DNA of 64,000 nucleotides, taken from contig NC_058137.1 of NCBI RefSeq assembly GCF_011075055.1, positions 4,392,771-4,456,770 of the forward strand. Direction: 5' to 3'. The notes under the pieces are model-generated. The model was not told the DNA's origin. It saw nothing but the letters and a program-made list of their open reading frames with translations, and did not search any database. The DNA comes from Mangifera indica (Eukaryota; Streptophyta; Magnoliopsida; Sapindales; Anacardiaceae). The position numbers were made by a program, and so were the translations under genes. Numbering within the stretch: the stretch's first letter is position 1; each line of letters opens with the position of its first letter. Below are positions 1-12,685 of this stretch, piece by piece.

Positions 1-188
1 AAGGTGAAAAATTATCATTCTCCCTTTTTATAATCACAATTGGGCCCATCAATTATTTAGTGGCTGTTTCCGCAATGAAGGTCTGTATTTAAACAGGATA
101 TTATTAAATACAGAAACACATGAGCTGGGATAATGTTGCACAGGGGACTTTTTGTAACACGTCACAACAAAATTAATAAAATTATATA

Positions 189-1164
189 GGGAGAAGGACT
201 ATTTCCCACCTAACTTTTGATGTATTTTCAAAATGTCACCCACGATGGATGAAAATCTATTTTTCTCACCTATGAGTAAACTGCTGTCTAATTTTTCAGT
301 TAGGAATAGGGGCAAAATCGTTATTTGCTATTTAAAACCTTAAAACTTTAAAATTTTACCGTTTCCCCCCTCCAGGTTTTAAAAACTAATAACTAACCTA
401 TCCTCAAAGTTTGAAAAGTTTAGATTTCACCCTTGGCGTTTGCTTTCTTCTCCGGCCACCACAGACGGCTGACGCATTCGATCGATCTCTCATCTCCGAC
501 TACAAAGGACGACGAAAGATGACCCTTCGTCACCTAGATCTGGACGACGCTTTGTCGTCCAGATCTGGAAGAACAAACGAAAGACGACGCTTCATCGTCA
601 CGTCGTCCAGACGTGACGAGCAACGAAGAGAGAAGAAGAGAGACCTTCGTCGAGTGATCTCCCAGATCTGGACAACGAGTAAAGTTTGAAACCGATCTCC
701 CAGATCTGGACGACGAGGAGATGAAGATCTCTTCATCGTACCACCGCCGTCGCACCAGGAGAAGGAGGAGGCTGGTGACGATGCCGGAGAAGACGTCGGG
801 ACATGAAGTTGGAGAATGGGGGTGAAATGCTAGTTTTGAAAGTTATAGGGGGCGGCTGTATTTTGAAAAATATAGAAACCCTAGGTTTGAGAGTGAAAAT
901 GTTAGTTTTTAAAGTTTAAAAACTTTGGGTAAAGTGAAAATGTTAGTTTCTAAAACCTAAGGGGGGTGAATGGTAAAATCCTCACATCAATTTTGAGAGA
1001 TTAAATTGAAGGGTATTTTTGTCATTTCATCTAACAATTTTACCCTTATGCAAACAAATATCATCCATTTTAACAGCTCATGGGTGAAAAAAGTGAATTT
1101 TCATCACCTATGGATGATATTTTGAAAATGCATCAAAAGTTAGGTGAGAAATAGTCCTACTCTC
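189..1164. mobile_element. Non-autonomous Mutator-like MITE with long terminal inverted repeats
   Basis: The left end (from about 189) and the reverse complement of the right end (to about 1164) match over roughly 95 bases; both contain GGACTATTTC followed by CACCTAACTTTTGATG. Inner sequence is also partly mirrored: CCTCCAGGTTTTAAAAACTA on the left against a TTTCTAAAACC block on the right. The core (about 430-790) is GC-richer and made of repeated GACGA/CGTC and CCAGATCTGG palindromes, so short reading frames there occur on both strands and look incidental. The element shares its inner sequence with the one at 40552-41781. A 9-bp target duplication is not convincing here. No transposase is encoded. 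Confidence 0.75.
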
Positions 1165-1169
1165 AATTT

Positions 1170-1174
<5 letters not shown>

Positions 1175-1220
<46 letters not shown>
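1175..1220. repeat. (AT)n microsatellite
   Basis: An uninterrupted AT dinucleotide run of about 46 bases directly right of the MITE at 189-1164. A shorter TA run follows near 1326-1350 in AT-rich DNA. Confidence 0.95.
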
Positions 1221-1223
<3 letters not shown>

Positions 1224-2388
1224 AAGTATATAAAATTTATATACAAATATAAATATTATTTTTTAAATTAAAAATTATTTAATTATATAATAATATATTA
1301 TTTATATATTTATTTTATGAAATCAATATAAATATATATATATATATATAGATAAAATAAATAAATATAAAAGACTGAATGATCTCATTTACCCAGTAAA
1401 AAAGTACAACTGGTTTGCATACTTTTCCAAGTCATCAGAGCAGGCCCCCAGAAGCCTCTGGGTCTTCATCAACTCCTCTAATTACATGTAATTCTTCATT
1501 TAGAATTGTCAATCACCCACAAACTAATTCATGTTCATTATGGCAATACCATTTCTAAGACCATTGACTTGGAAAATTAAATGAAATTATTTGACCAAGT
1601 CCAAGACCATTTTGGCCCTTGGAAACTGGAAATTTAGTCCTTATAAACTTAGTATCATTAAACAGATTCAGGGTCACTTTTTGTCCTATGTTTAAGGGAC
1701 TAATGATTTCAGAATCATAATACAGGACAAAATTATAATATATTTGTTATTGGGTTCAATCTTATACTATTTGGTGCCACTAACATATTTAGATGTCTCT
1801 TTTGGGTACCAAGATAAAGATCTTGCAATTTATTATTTATAAATTAATTTTAACGAAGCGGAATCTTATTTGAATCTCAGTCATTTTCTTTGTCATCCCC
1901 GTTCCCGTCTAACTTATAGAATTAATCGAAACAAACAAAAAGGTAAATACAAATACATATAATTTAATTTGACTTGTCATCAACTTAACCTGGTTAAGTG
2001 GTTTCTTTTTTTATAAATAGAAGTTCTGCCACCTTGAGATAGGCTGTTGATAGATTGTCCTGATGTTGCTGAATTGGCTTAAAAGTTGCCCAAAATGAAT
2101 TTAAATGTGAAGAGTCACACATTTTACAGCTGTTTGATTCTATTTTTAACTTTTTTATTTTTTAAAACTTGTTTTTGACAACTGTTTCTATGTGTTGGCA
2201 ATGCTTGGCAACACAAATAAAAAAACAAAATTGTAAAATAAAAAAATCATCCCAATTGTTATTGAAAAAGAATTGGGCCGAATTGAATTTGGACTGAAGT
2301 GTGAATTCTCAAGTTACACCAAGCGTCTATTCAAACTTCAATTAAGGCCATTGAGATTCAATAATTTTATTAAATATATTTATATAAG
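1221..2388. other. AT-rich intergenic DNA, no gene seen
   Basis: Low-complexity AT-rich sequence without a reading frame of note. No RNA gene or transposon terminus was recognised between the microsatellite and the element starting at 2389. Confidence 0.6.
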
Positions 2389-3033
2389 CCAAAATTGACT
2401 ATTTTCCACTTAAGATATGTTAAATTTATTAAAATATGTTAAATTATTTTATCAAATTACTTAAAAGATAAAAAATTCTTAAATTAAATAACATTTTATC
2501 TCAAAATTTTTTTATTTATTTTTGTTTCCTAATTTATATTAGTTCCAATTAAAAATAAAAGAATTTATAGATTGTAGTGTCAATACGTATAAACATAAAT
2601 TTGAGGGAAAATCACAATTTTAAAAAATTTTAGGAGTGATAAAGAAAATTTTAAAGGGTTTTCAATATTAAAAAAAGCTTGGAGTATTTTTAAAATTTTT
2701 TTAATATCTCCCTCAATAGAATAAAAAATGATAGTTACACCCATAAACAACTAAGCATAAGTTACATAATACTATAAATTAAGGGGTGAAAAATAAGATT
2801 ACAAACTATTAGGGATATATTTATATTTCAAAATATATAAGGGTAATATTTTAATATACAAAATATTATTTAGAGTAATATTTTAATCTTTATATACAAA
2901 ATAACTTAAATACAGTTTGATCGTTAAAAATAATTGTTAATTTTAATATATGAGTGAGAAATTGATTTTTTTCAAATTTAAAGGGTTAAAAAGTCATACC
3001 ATTAAACATTAGGTGGGCCATGGTGATTTGGCC
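2389..3033. mobile_element. Probable decayed Mutator-like MITE
   Basis: The left end begins CCAAAATTGACTATTTTCCA and the reverse complement of the right end begins GGCCAAATCACCATGGCCCA, a loose match to the termini of the other MULE-type MITEs here. Flanking 9-mers are TTATATAAG (2380-2388) and TTTTATAAG (3034-3042), eight of nine identical, as expected of an old Mutator-type duplication. The interior is AT-rich and non-coding. Confidence 0.45.
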
Positions 3034-4472
3034 TTTTATAAGTTATGAAATCCCAATCACAACGGGCGGATATCTTGCAATAGTGTCGTAGAACTTGAAC
3101 GACTTACTGGTTAAATAGAAATAAATTTGAATAATTTCAGAAAAAATAAAAATAAAATAAAGTAATTACAAAGGCATGCCTGCTGCCGTAGCAGTGGGAC
3201 ATACGGGGAATCCCTATTTTCGTAAGCTTAAAAAATTATTTAAATAAAATGAATTTAATAATAGTAGTGGTCTACGTCATATTAGGTGCCCAGAAGTTTT
3301 AAAAACTTGAAAATAATTATAAATATTTATTGTCATTTCAAGTAATTAATATATACAATAATATATTTTAAACAAAAAATAAAATAAAATCGAATATTAA
3401 GTTTCATGAATCGCCCAACGTAATCTTTCATGCTTGTCAATTTGAAACCCCTTTGCCTTGTGGCCTTGCCAATTTTTTGCAAGTCATGTTTTATGGAAAG
3501 GAAAAAGGTCTCTTCTGAAATTGGGCCATAATTTGCGGTAGAAAAACAAGCCCTTATGACCCCTTGGCCAGGACGAGTACGGCGACTGAGTTGAAAATAT
3601 TTTTGCAGTGAAGGTTAAACCTATATAATTTTTTTTATATACAAATTTGAATATATAAATAACGTTTATTTATATGAGTAAATAATTTTAAATTAAAAAT
3701 AAAATAATATCTAATTATATAATGACATATCATTTAGATAATTAAATTGTATAAAAAAATATGTATATAAAGTATTGCTTATATTTTTGCATATTTTTGA
3801 GTTTGTGATATGGTGTGGACTTAATCAACCATAATTTACAAAAGTATCAATTGGTAAATATATCTCAATTTCCATCCAAATGTGGTGTCAATGTGAATGC
3901 AAGGACAAATAATGATGATGGAGGGTTTTCTAAATTAGAATTAATTAAAAAATGGGATTTTCATTTGAATAAATTGACAAATCATGAGAGTTTTAATTTG
4001 AATTTAAATAAAAGAAAATAATTATAATTACAAATTTACATAAATAAAAGCTTCAAAAGAGTTTTTTTAAAGTAAATTTCAAGTTTTCTGTGAAAAATCT
4101 GTAAAAAAAAAAATATGTAATTTCATACCTAAATGCATGATGTATTTACACACAATGCTTTCATTTGGAATTTAAAAAAAAAAAAATGTGTATACATATA
4201 ATTTTTAAAAAAATATTTTGAAAATAGTTTGGACTTAGACCTTTTATGATATCTCTAAAAGTAATATTTTATACATAAACAAATACACATTTATTTGTAT
4301 AAATTGATATGGTAACATCTGATTAGGTAATTTTAAAGTGAGAAAAAAATTAACTAATCAGATCACTCAATCATATATTATCATCTCAGTTTGTATAAAT
4401 ATGTACAATTTGTTTGTACGAATAATTTTATTTTATGTCTAACTGTGGCTAATTCAAAAGACTATTTTAGCC
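3034..4472. other. AT-rich intergenic DNA, no gene seen
   Basis: A 68-codon open frame at 3815-4021 has no recognisable motif and lies in AT-rich DNA; it is not called. Nothing else supportable is present. Confidence 0.55.
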
Positions 4473-4800
4473 CTAATTAGTTTTCTTGCACATCATGTAC
4501 TCACCATATATTGCATACAACCCATCAAAATGCTGTATGAAACAACATGGGCCTGGCAATCTCCCGAAGGGGCTTTGGCTAACAAACCCTGATATGAAGC
4601 CCAATGGACCTGCCAAGGCAGCGGGATTCTAGTTGTAGGCGAAAGGATGAACACTAGGATCAATGTTTGGAAAGGTGGGATTTTTGTGCAATGTGGCTGT
4701 AGGTTCAATAAGAGTAGTAGATGGTTGTAGTTAAGGCTGTGGTTGGGTACCTGGTGGTGTAGAAGTGTCTTTTTGAAAGGGCCAATAAAAATGAATCTCA
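4473..4800 (-). pseudogene. Decayed coding fragment of unknown family
   Basis: One minus-strand frame reads as plausible protein across the whole interval but carries two internal stops, TAA then TAG. It starts with a Pro/Thr-rich stretch (QKDTSTPPGTQPQP), continues with NPTFPNIDPSVHPFAYN up to the TAG, then a Gly/Phe-rich tail (LAGPLGFISGFVSQSPFG) ending MMCKKTN before a TAG at 4473-4475. A different frame is open for 102 codons over the same DNA but has a less protein-like composition. I do not recognise the family. The reading as a pseudogene tail is inference from composition and frame continuity; it could be chance. Confidence 0.35.
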
Positions 4801-5592
4801 TTTTGAACTAGAAGAAGAATGGATGAAAAGCCCAATGCACCAAAATGATATAATATTCTAACTAAATCATATAGTTTTAATGTGATTTGATAGAAATTAA
4901 TCCTAATTAGTTCACCAACAATGAAAACCCTGGGCGATGAAAGCCGTCGATGGTTTGTTTTAATATTTTTTTGTAATTAACCCTAAAATTAATATGAACC
5001 AAAGTAAAAAAATGTGTTATTTAACTTTAACAAACATTATAGAATAATAAAGGTAATTTTATATTTTATTTGTTTTTGTACTAAAATATAAATATATTTT
5101 TTAACAAAATTTGATTGAAAGTGAGAATTTATTGTTTTTTAACTTTAAAGATAGTAATTGTTATTTTAGTATAATTCAAATAAAAAATAACCATTCTTCC
5201 CAATAAAATCATGACAATATTGTTAAAAAATTTATTTATAATTCAATTAAGTAAATTAAAAAGCTCTTAGATAAGAAATCGATTTAAGTTTTTGAGATTG
5301 TTAAAATTTATAATAAAATTATATATATTTATTTTAAATATATAAATAAATAAATAAATATATTTAATATATATTATTAAATAATTTTAAAACACCACTC
5401 TAAAAATTAAAACAAAATTATAATGTTTGAAGATAGTATTAATAGTACCGAATCGAATAACTCTGCTAACGTGATATTTTTGGCCTGCCTAGCCTTTATA
5501 TTCTCTGGGTTCAAAACTAGAAAAAGTTTTCAAATAGAAGTGGAGAGAGATGATGAGGAGACAAGCGTCCTCCTCGAGTGGAGGGATAAAGT
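4801..5592. other. AT-rich intergenic DNA, no gene seen
   Basis: No coding frame, repeat or transposon terminus was recognised. Base composition becomes less AT-rich after about 5520, leading into the G-box cluster. Confidence 0.5.
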
Positions 5593-5775
5593 CACGTGAA
5601 AGCACGTGAAGGTAATCGCGTGCCGGCGTGCTGTACTTTATCTCCTGCAGAAGATGTCAAAAAAGGTTGGGACCCACGTGAGCAGCTGTCTCTTCTGACA
5701 TGTTTGTCTTTGATCTCCCTTAAATTAAAATTTAATATAATTTCAATTGTGATGAAGACGAATTAGATGACGTGG
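5593..5775. promoter_or_regulatory. Cluster of G-box (CACGTG) motifs
   Basis: Three perfect CACGTG palindromes lie at 5593-5598, 5603-5608 and 5675-5680, and a TGACGTGG ACGT-core motif at 5768-5775. The surrounding 5520-5780 is less AT-rich than its flanks. G-boxes and ACGT cores bind plant bZIP and bHLH factors and are typical of ABA- or light-responsive promoters. No gene start was found next to the cluster: GRF begins 4.5 kb downstream. It could be a distal enhancer, the promoter of an unrecognised transcript, or the relic of a lost gene. Confidence 0.4.
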
Positions 5776-8700
5776 ATCGGTCCCATATGATCCGAACGAG
5801 AGCAGATCATCCCAGTTTACATTTTTGCCCTTTTTTTTCTTTCAATTAATTTATCGTGACATTGCATAATTAAATGCGAAAAAAATTGATAAATTTTTAA
5901 GGTTTTGTCTACTTTGCCAAATTTATCCCCATCTATTCTTCCTTCATGCATGTCTCCCTCCCACAACAAAACCCATTTATTTATTTTTTTAAACATTCAT
6001 TCTATTTAAATTGTGTTTTCAAGGTCGAACTAATCATAGTAATTAAAAAAAATCCTAGACTTTATGATCAAATTTATTAAATAAATTAATAATTTAATTT
6101 TAAAATATTATTAAAAAATTTTAACTATATTTTTTTAGATATAAATTTTTTTATTTTATCATTCAAACTATACAAAACCTATTTATTATTGATCAATACA
6201 TAATTTCAATTTTCACAATAATTACAATAAATTATCAAAAGAATAAGTTCTTATACAAACTTTCACTTCTATATTTCAACAACCTCTTCCATAAAAATAC
6301 ACACCGTCATCTCTGGCTTTCACTTATCATAAAAAACTATTTTGATTGAATGACCACTACCAAGCTCTATCGAACAAACACTACCACCGCCAGCAAAAAC
6401 ACTATTACTAATACCACTATGATTACCACAATCAACAACAGTACACCCAAATGGGGTTTTCGAAAGCATGTTTCCTAAAAAGGTGCTATCAAAATCACAA
6501 CTTTTTACCGTTGTTATGTTCTTCTAGTTGGTGGTACTGGTCAACATTCCCGTGGGAAGATACACCCATTTACGTTAAACATATATACCACTAATAAATA
6601 AATAAGTTTTGTAAATATTTCGAAGTTGTGCCTTTGTGATTAGAACAATTGAAATCATGTCTCATTTAATGAAATGTTTTAAATTTTAACTTTGCACTTT
6701 TTGCATACTTTCAATAGGTTTTATCATATGGATTACCAGAGGATGACAAAGATGAAGATGCCACTATGGTCTTCGAACTCCAGTCACACTTGGTACACTC
6801 TTTCATATTCCTTGTAGCCAAAGCAATTAAAAACTTATTATTATGGACTCACTTTTCATAATCGTTTTTTATTCATCTCTTTGACATGCAACTACAGTTT
6901 TCTGTTATCATAAAATCACTTTTCATAATATCTCTAATTAAGATTGAAAAAACAATTAACTTACACCAAATCAAGGGCACAAGATCCCTCATTTTTCATA
7001 ACTATATGATTATAATATTAAACTACGTAATTACTCATATAACTTTGACTTTTTTATCATATAAATAAAAGATTATACAAAGGCTTGGAGGTGACATTTT
7101 GAACATTATTGTTATACTATCAAATTGTAAACTCAAATACTTAATTATATAATTATGGATGTAAACTTTTGTGGTAAGTCAAACCACTTTAAAAGCAACA
7201 CTTTGTTCATTATAATCTGACAATTAACTACTGCTCTAAATCATCTTGCACTAGTTTTGCACTCAATATCCAATGTGCTTCTCATTGGTGTGATTTTCAC
7301 CATCAACAATTTGATGATTTAATGAAAGCCTTAGTAAAACTCTTTTATTTTCTAGTAATTACATCATTTTTTGTCAACTTTGTACAAAACCTTTTTTTCC
7401 AATGGTATGTGAAAGAAGAACTAAAAACACTTTGGGTGATTAGGTTATTGAAGAACACAATCTCATACATAATGTCACTCCCTCTATAGGACCATGTAAT
7501 CTTGTCAACGAAATTCAACTTGCCTCGACAATTGGAGATCACCTAGTAGCACCTAACGAATAAGTGTAACTGAAGGATGCCATTAATAATGTTATCACCA
7601 CTCTTATCCAACAATTGGCTTATGTTGAACAACTGCATTAACTCGGTCTCATTATGATCAAGAGTTTTCATGAGCTCTCAAGCCTTTTGCATGACCATTC
7701 CAAGTCTCTGTTAGCAAATAAAGCAACAAGGTTCCCTTGGACAAAAGATTTTGTCCCCTCTTCAATGAGCTCTCAAGGCCTTCTCATGTCATCTTTAGGG
7801 AGCCATTAGAGGAGATTGGTGTATGAATGATCAAGATCTATGATGGCTAAATACAAAAGGGGCCTTCATTTATTGTCAATCTTTTGTCATAAACGACTTG
7901 TTAGGTCACAAGTGTGTAATACGAACGCATAACAATTCGAGAGGTTTATAACCCTTGTTACAACAACAACCTGAATATAAAGTTTTTTCAACATGAATAG
8001 GCATACTCCATTTATTGACCAATATGATTTTCAAGCCACTACTGAAGACCTCACACTAGTGTTTAATGATTGGATTAACAACCATTTTATAAATTTTTCT
8101 GAAAGTGACCCACACTCTTATCCTCAGTCGAAGGTTTATGTTCATTGACACATGACCAATGCAATTCTATACTTTGCTTAAGAACAACATCCAAAATTTA
8201 GTTTCCTTCCTACCTCTAATGTTGAAAATTGATGGTAAATTGATTACTATTAGCCTTGGTGACAACAATAAAAATAAAGTTTAGAGATGCCTACTCCTTA
8301 AAAAATACCCCATCAATACATACCACTAGACATATGTTACCCTAAAACTCTCATATAGAACAACCCATTAGCATGAGAATTGTGTACTTAAATTGTATCC
8401 CATCATCCATTTTGATATATGTGAAACTTTTGAGGTTATGGAGCTCTAAATTATAGTAACTAGTACTTAAGTAATACTATAAACGACTATCCTTAAACAT
8501 ACCTCCCAATGCCCAAATTGCCTAGGTTTTTAGTTGCCATGCCTACGTATAGGATTTACTAATGTTCTACCTTTCTGCAAAATCGGTCATGATTTCTTTT
8601 AGCATATATACTTGATCAACTATAATAAACATTAATCTTTAATATTTGTCCTAATGCACATATGTTTACTTGTCTATGATGCGAAATGGTTTGATTTATA

Positions 8701-10056
8701 TGTATGCTAAGTGTCTATATGACAAAATTAAAAATAATCACAACCCTCCAACCTTATCGTTTTTTGCATGCTTTCCATATAGTTTATAAAGATATTTAAT
8801 GTTGTATATTTGTTTTGTAAATAAAAAAATTTTTAGTTGATACATATTCTCTTACCTTTAGACAACTTTTATTAATCTCCCAACTTTATATTTAATCTCC
8901 TCTTTTTGTGTTTAATTTTAACTTTTTGACTATATTCACAGATAAATGATATAATAGTTACAAATGGTAACAAAGAAGTGCAGGAAGAAGATTTTAATCC
9001 TTGTCCCCATCTTCATACAGAATATCAATCCTCGTCCCTATTACAGGAATAAAAAAATTTTTTTTTCTCTTATTCGAAAAGAAAAATTCTCTCATAATAC
9101 TCTCTAAATACATTATAAATATATTAAATAACAAAATTAACTAAAATTAAAACAAATCTATTATTTCAAATATAAAAAATATAATATATTAATTATTTTA
9201 ATATACATAATAAAATTATAAATAAGTTTGAAAAATATAAAAAAATTAAAATTATAAAGATATATTAATATTTTAAGTAAATATATTAATATAAAAATAC
9301 GAAAATAAAAATAAGAATAAGATAAAATAAGTGAGGGGAGACAAATGTATCCATATTTTTTATTATAGAGATATTTTTTATCTTATACACTCTTCGGAAA
9401 AAAATATTTTAATTAATTTTCCATTTCAATATCAATGATAACGGAAAAGAGATATTGTTATTATTAATTGTAAAAATGTTAAAAATTAATCCCAATGAGA
9501 GAAAAGCAATTCTCTCACTGTCATCTCCATCTCCTAAAAAATCTTTGACAAGTCGGGGAGTGCAATGTGACTTGTCGTAAAGTCGTCCTCTTCTCTCAGA
9601 AACTGCAGTGACAAATGATAATAAATCTGAATTTTAAATTGCGCTGTCGGTTCACTCTCCATCTCCATGGGCATCAAGATCTTCTTCCGCAATGAATCAA
9701 TTAATATAATACTAATTACAATTGCAAATTATAATAAAAAAAGTTCTAAACTTGAAGATAAGAAAAGAGCGAGAGTGGCCCTAATATTAAAAATAAAAAT
9801 TTGTGTTATTCAGAGATTATTTAGGCATGAGCCATGTTGTTGCTTCTCTCTGGAATGCTATTTCCAAGGCAGAGACCGAAAGACTGCAGGTTTATTTTTA
9901 TTTATATATATATAAAAATATATACACTGCTAATCTTCCATCAACTTTTATTTTTTTTATTATAATAATAATTAATTAGTTAGGGTTCTCTTTTTAATCT
10001 CAACTGTCTTGTCTGACCGTCTGTTTCTCAAGTACCCTAAGCTTCTCCCACTGCCC
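5776..10056. other. Gene-poor intergenic DNA upstream of GRF
   Basis: Mostly AT-rich. Two exon-like scraps were noticed on the plus strand. At 6719-6792, AATAG precedes an open stretch reading YGLPEDDKDEDATMVFEL and a GT follows. At 7993-8149 there is a 51-codon ATG frame beginning MNRHTPFIDQYDFQATTEDL. Neither family is recognised and neighbouring frames are broken, so they are at most decayed gene or transposon pieces. The stretch 9901-9925 is a TATA-rich run that could hold the GRF promoter core. Confidence 0.45.
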
Positions 10057-10264
10057 ATGAACAACCTTTGCAGTGTTTCATGTCAGAATAATAATCTCTC
10101 TTAATATTCCTGTTTCTCCACTCTCTCTCGCTAAGAACATACAGAAGCTCCGGTAAAAAGCTTTTTCCAAAATTTCCTTTCACAGTTAACATTCATATAC
10201 CCATTCATTAAACCAAAACCAACAAAACTACATAATATTTGATTCTCTCTCTTTTTCTCTCCTC

Positions 10265-12175
10265 ATGGATTTGCATCTAAAGCAATGGAGAGACCACCGG
10301 CATGAGTCAGAACAACAACAACAACAACCACCTTCAGCAAAGATTCCAAAACTCTTTCTTGATTTACCCCATGAACCTGATCAGCAACATCAACAAGACC
10401 CATCAGCTCTTCCTTTGTTTGCACCTGAACCCACCAGTAAAGTCAGCAACTTGTCAGCATTTTCAGATTCAACCACCAGATTTCCCAGTATGATTTTTAT
10501 TTCTATTTTCATTTCGTTCTGTTCCAGTACAAATAATTCTTATTTGCTTGAACTTGGTGTAAATGAGATATTTTGTTTTTGGATGTCAGAGATGGGAAGT
10601 TACTTTAGCTTGACTCAGTGGCAGGAGCTTGAGTTGCAGGCTTTGATCTACAGATACATGTTAGCTGGTGCTGCTGTTCCTCCTGAACTTCTCCACCCAA
10701 TCAAGAAAAGCCTTCTTCATTCTCCTTATTTTCTCCATGACCCTCTTCAACATCATTATCCTCAGTATTATCCAGCTGCTTGTGAGTTTCTCATTTTTCG
10801 ACATCTCATTTCATTTTCATCATTTAACTATTTATTAATGACTACAATATTCTCAAGATTCACATGTCATGTGTCATCAGTGTTGCAATCAGGGTACTGG
10901 GGAAGAGGCGCGATGGATCCAGAGCCGGGGCGGTGCCGGAGGACAGATGGAAAGAAATGGAGGTGCTCAAGGGACGTGGTGACTGGCCATAAGTATTGCG
11001 AGCGCCACATGCACCGCGGCCGTAATCGTTCAAGAAAGCCTGTGGAAATCCCCACACCCACCACCACCACCATTAATACAGTTGGTGTTGCTGGTGCAGT
11101 TGGGACTCTCAAAACCACCACCGCTACCTCCAACGCAACGCTTGCTTCTTCACCACTAGGCGTGGTGGCCAATGGGCCTGATTTTGGTCTTTCAGGACCT
11201 TCGTCTTCTGTTGAACTTCTTCATTTCAATCAAAGGTAAATCTTGAATATATAATCCATTTTAAAACCGATTTTTAGTCTTTGAAAATATAATACTAAAT
11301 GGTAGTGTAGATTAAAAAGAGTTATCCTATTTGCATAATTTTTAATGCACAAATAATTACGTATTATTAAATAAATTTATAGTTAAAAAATAAAGATAAA
11401 ATATACACATAAAATTTTTAATATAATATTATTGAATTAAAAATATGAAAGGGTTATAACTTAAAATCGGAAGGGGTATCTTAGATTTTAAACAATATTT
11501 TCAAATAATGAATCAATGGGAATTTGTTGGGAAAATTTAGCTTTGATTTATATGTAACTTTGATGTTAGAAAAGAATGTATGTGGTTGGTTTTGAATGGA
11601 TCTTTTCATTGAGAAAACTTATAGACTGACGGATTCTTGGTAGGACCCAAGAGAACATGTCTAATATCTGAGGAAGAATTTTTGCTCAAGAATTTTAAAC
11701 CAACCCCATCCACTTCTTTTAGGAACATATGATGGTTAGCTCTTCTTTATTTTCTTCCTCAAGATAATATTTTTGCTCTTTTGTCCCTTGTAGTTCCAAA
11801 CCTGATAATAATAATAGATCGGCTGGCCACATTTTAAGGCATTTTTTTGATGACTGGCCGAGATCACTTGAAGAACCCAACAATGCTGCAAGCAATGCCA
11901 GCACTCGCCTCTCCATTTCAATGCCCGGAAATTCATCATCGGATGTCTCCTTGAAACTGTCTACTGGCGATGGAGAAGCAACAGGTCACCAAGGCAGTGA
12001 AAGAGAGGAATCCCATCTTAATTGGGCCACCGGATGGGCCACAAATCAGATGGCTTCAATGGGAGGCCCACTGGCGGAGGCACTGCAATCTTCCGCATCT
12101 AATTCTTCACCGACAAGCGTTCTTCATAAGTTGCCCCAGAGCTCTACTTCTGAATCTAGTTTCGTTACCACCTGA
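10265..12175 (+). CDS. GRF4: Growth-regulating factor (GRF3/GRF4-type transcription factor)
   Basis: Four exons, 10265-10487, 10590-10781, 10881-11235 and 11794-12175, join in frame to 383 residues. GRFs are plant nuclear transcription factors that act with GIF co-activators to promote cell proliferation in leaves and other organs. Visible parts: N-terminal MDLHLKQW with a short Gln run; a QLQ domain ([19 protein letters not shown], about residues 80-115), which binds GIF; a WRC domain ([20 protein letters not shown] followed by KYCERH, a C3H zinc-binding pattern and basic nuclear signal); then FFDDWPRS and [19 protein letters not shown] motifs typical of the GRF3/GRF4 branch, and GGPLAEAL near the C-terminus. 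The start is the first ATG of this conserved N-terminus; a 15-codon upstream ORF at 10057-10104 may lie in the leader. The exact paralogue number is inferred. Confidence 0.93.
11027..11047 (+). promoter_or_regulatory. miR396 target site in GRF coding sequence
   Basis: CGTTCAAGAAAGCCTGTGGA(A), encoding RSRKPVE at the end of the WRC domain, is the canonical GRF site paired by miR396 with a single-base bulge. Known GRFs carrying it are cleaved or repressed by miR396, so this gene is predicted to be under the same control. Confidence 0.92.
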
Positions 12176-12270
12176 ATTTAATTTTTTTGAAACTAAAATA
12201 ATCTAGTTTGCATTTTCTTTTGGCTTTTCTTTCTGTTGCTTACACTTTGATGATGATTGCTTCATGTATA

Positions 12271-12276
12271 AATAAA
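12271..12276 (+). terminator. Candidate polyadenylation signal of GRF
   Basis: AATAAA lies 96 bases after the GRF stop codon. It is the only canonical signal noticed in the 511 bases separating the GRF stop from the convergent starch-branching-enzyme stop. Confidence 0.5.
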
Positions 12277-12685
12277 TAGTGTGTGCACGGGTGATGTTTG
12301 ATTGCCTTTCAATTATTTAAAGGGCCAATTTCCTGCTTTTCTTCTAGTAGATGAAGTATGAAGCTAGATAGCGATCTAGATAGAAATCGTAAATACAGAG
12401 AACTTAAAAAAAATATAAAAAACATATATCCACCTAAACATAATTTAGCTAGCCAGAAACATTTACAGAATGCCAATGCAAATTTGTTACATGTGTTTCC
12501 AACACTCCCAACTTGGAGGTAAGCCTTGCTTTACCTTGGTTCATTTTTTCCAATTCTACCTCTTGGTGACAGAAGTAACAATACTGGCTACTCTCAACTG
12601 CAATTTAGATTATTGTGTTGAATGCCCAAAGCACAATAAAGAGCGCACTATGTGATCACCCTAACCTCATCAGATGTTTTAAATA

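Noticed and set aside
411..755. Overlapping Arg-rich frames on both strands
   Set aside because: They lie inside the MITE at 189-1164 and come from palindromic GACGA/CGTC repeats.
4493..4801. 102-codon open frame on the minus strand as a real gene
   Set aside because: Its composition is not protein-like and another frame over the same bases reads better but is broken; treated as a possible pseudogene instead.
7993..8149. Small 51-codon ATG frame
   Set aside because: No recognisable motif and neighbouring sequence is broken; too little to call a gene.
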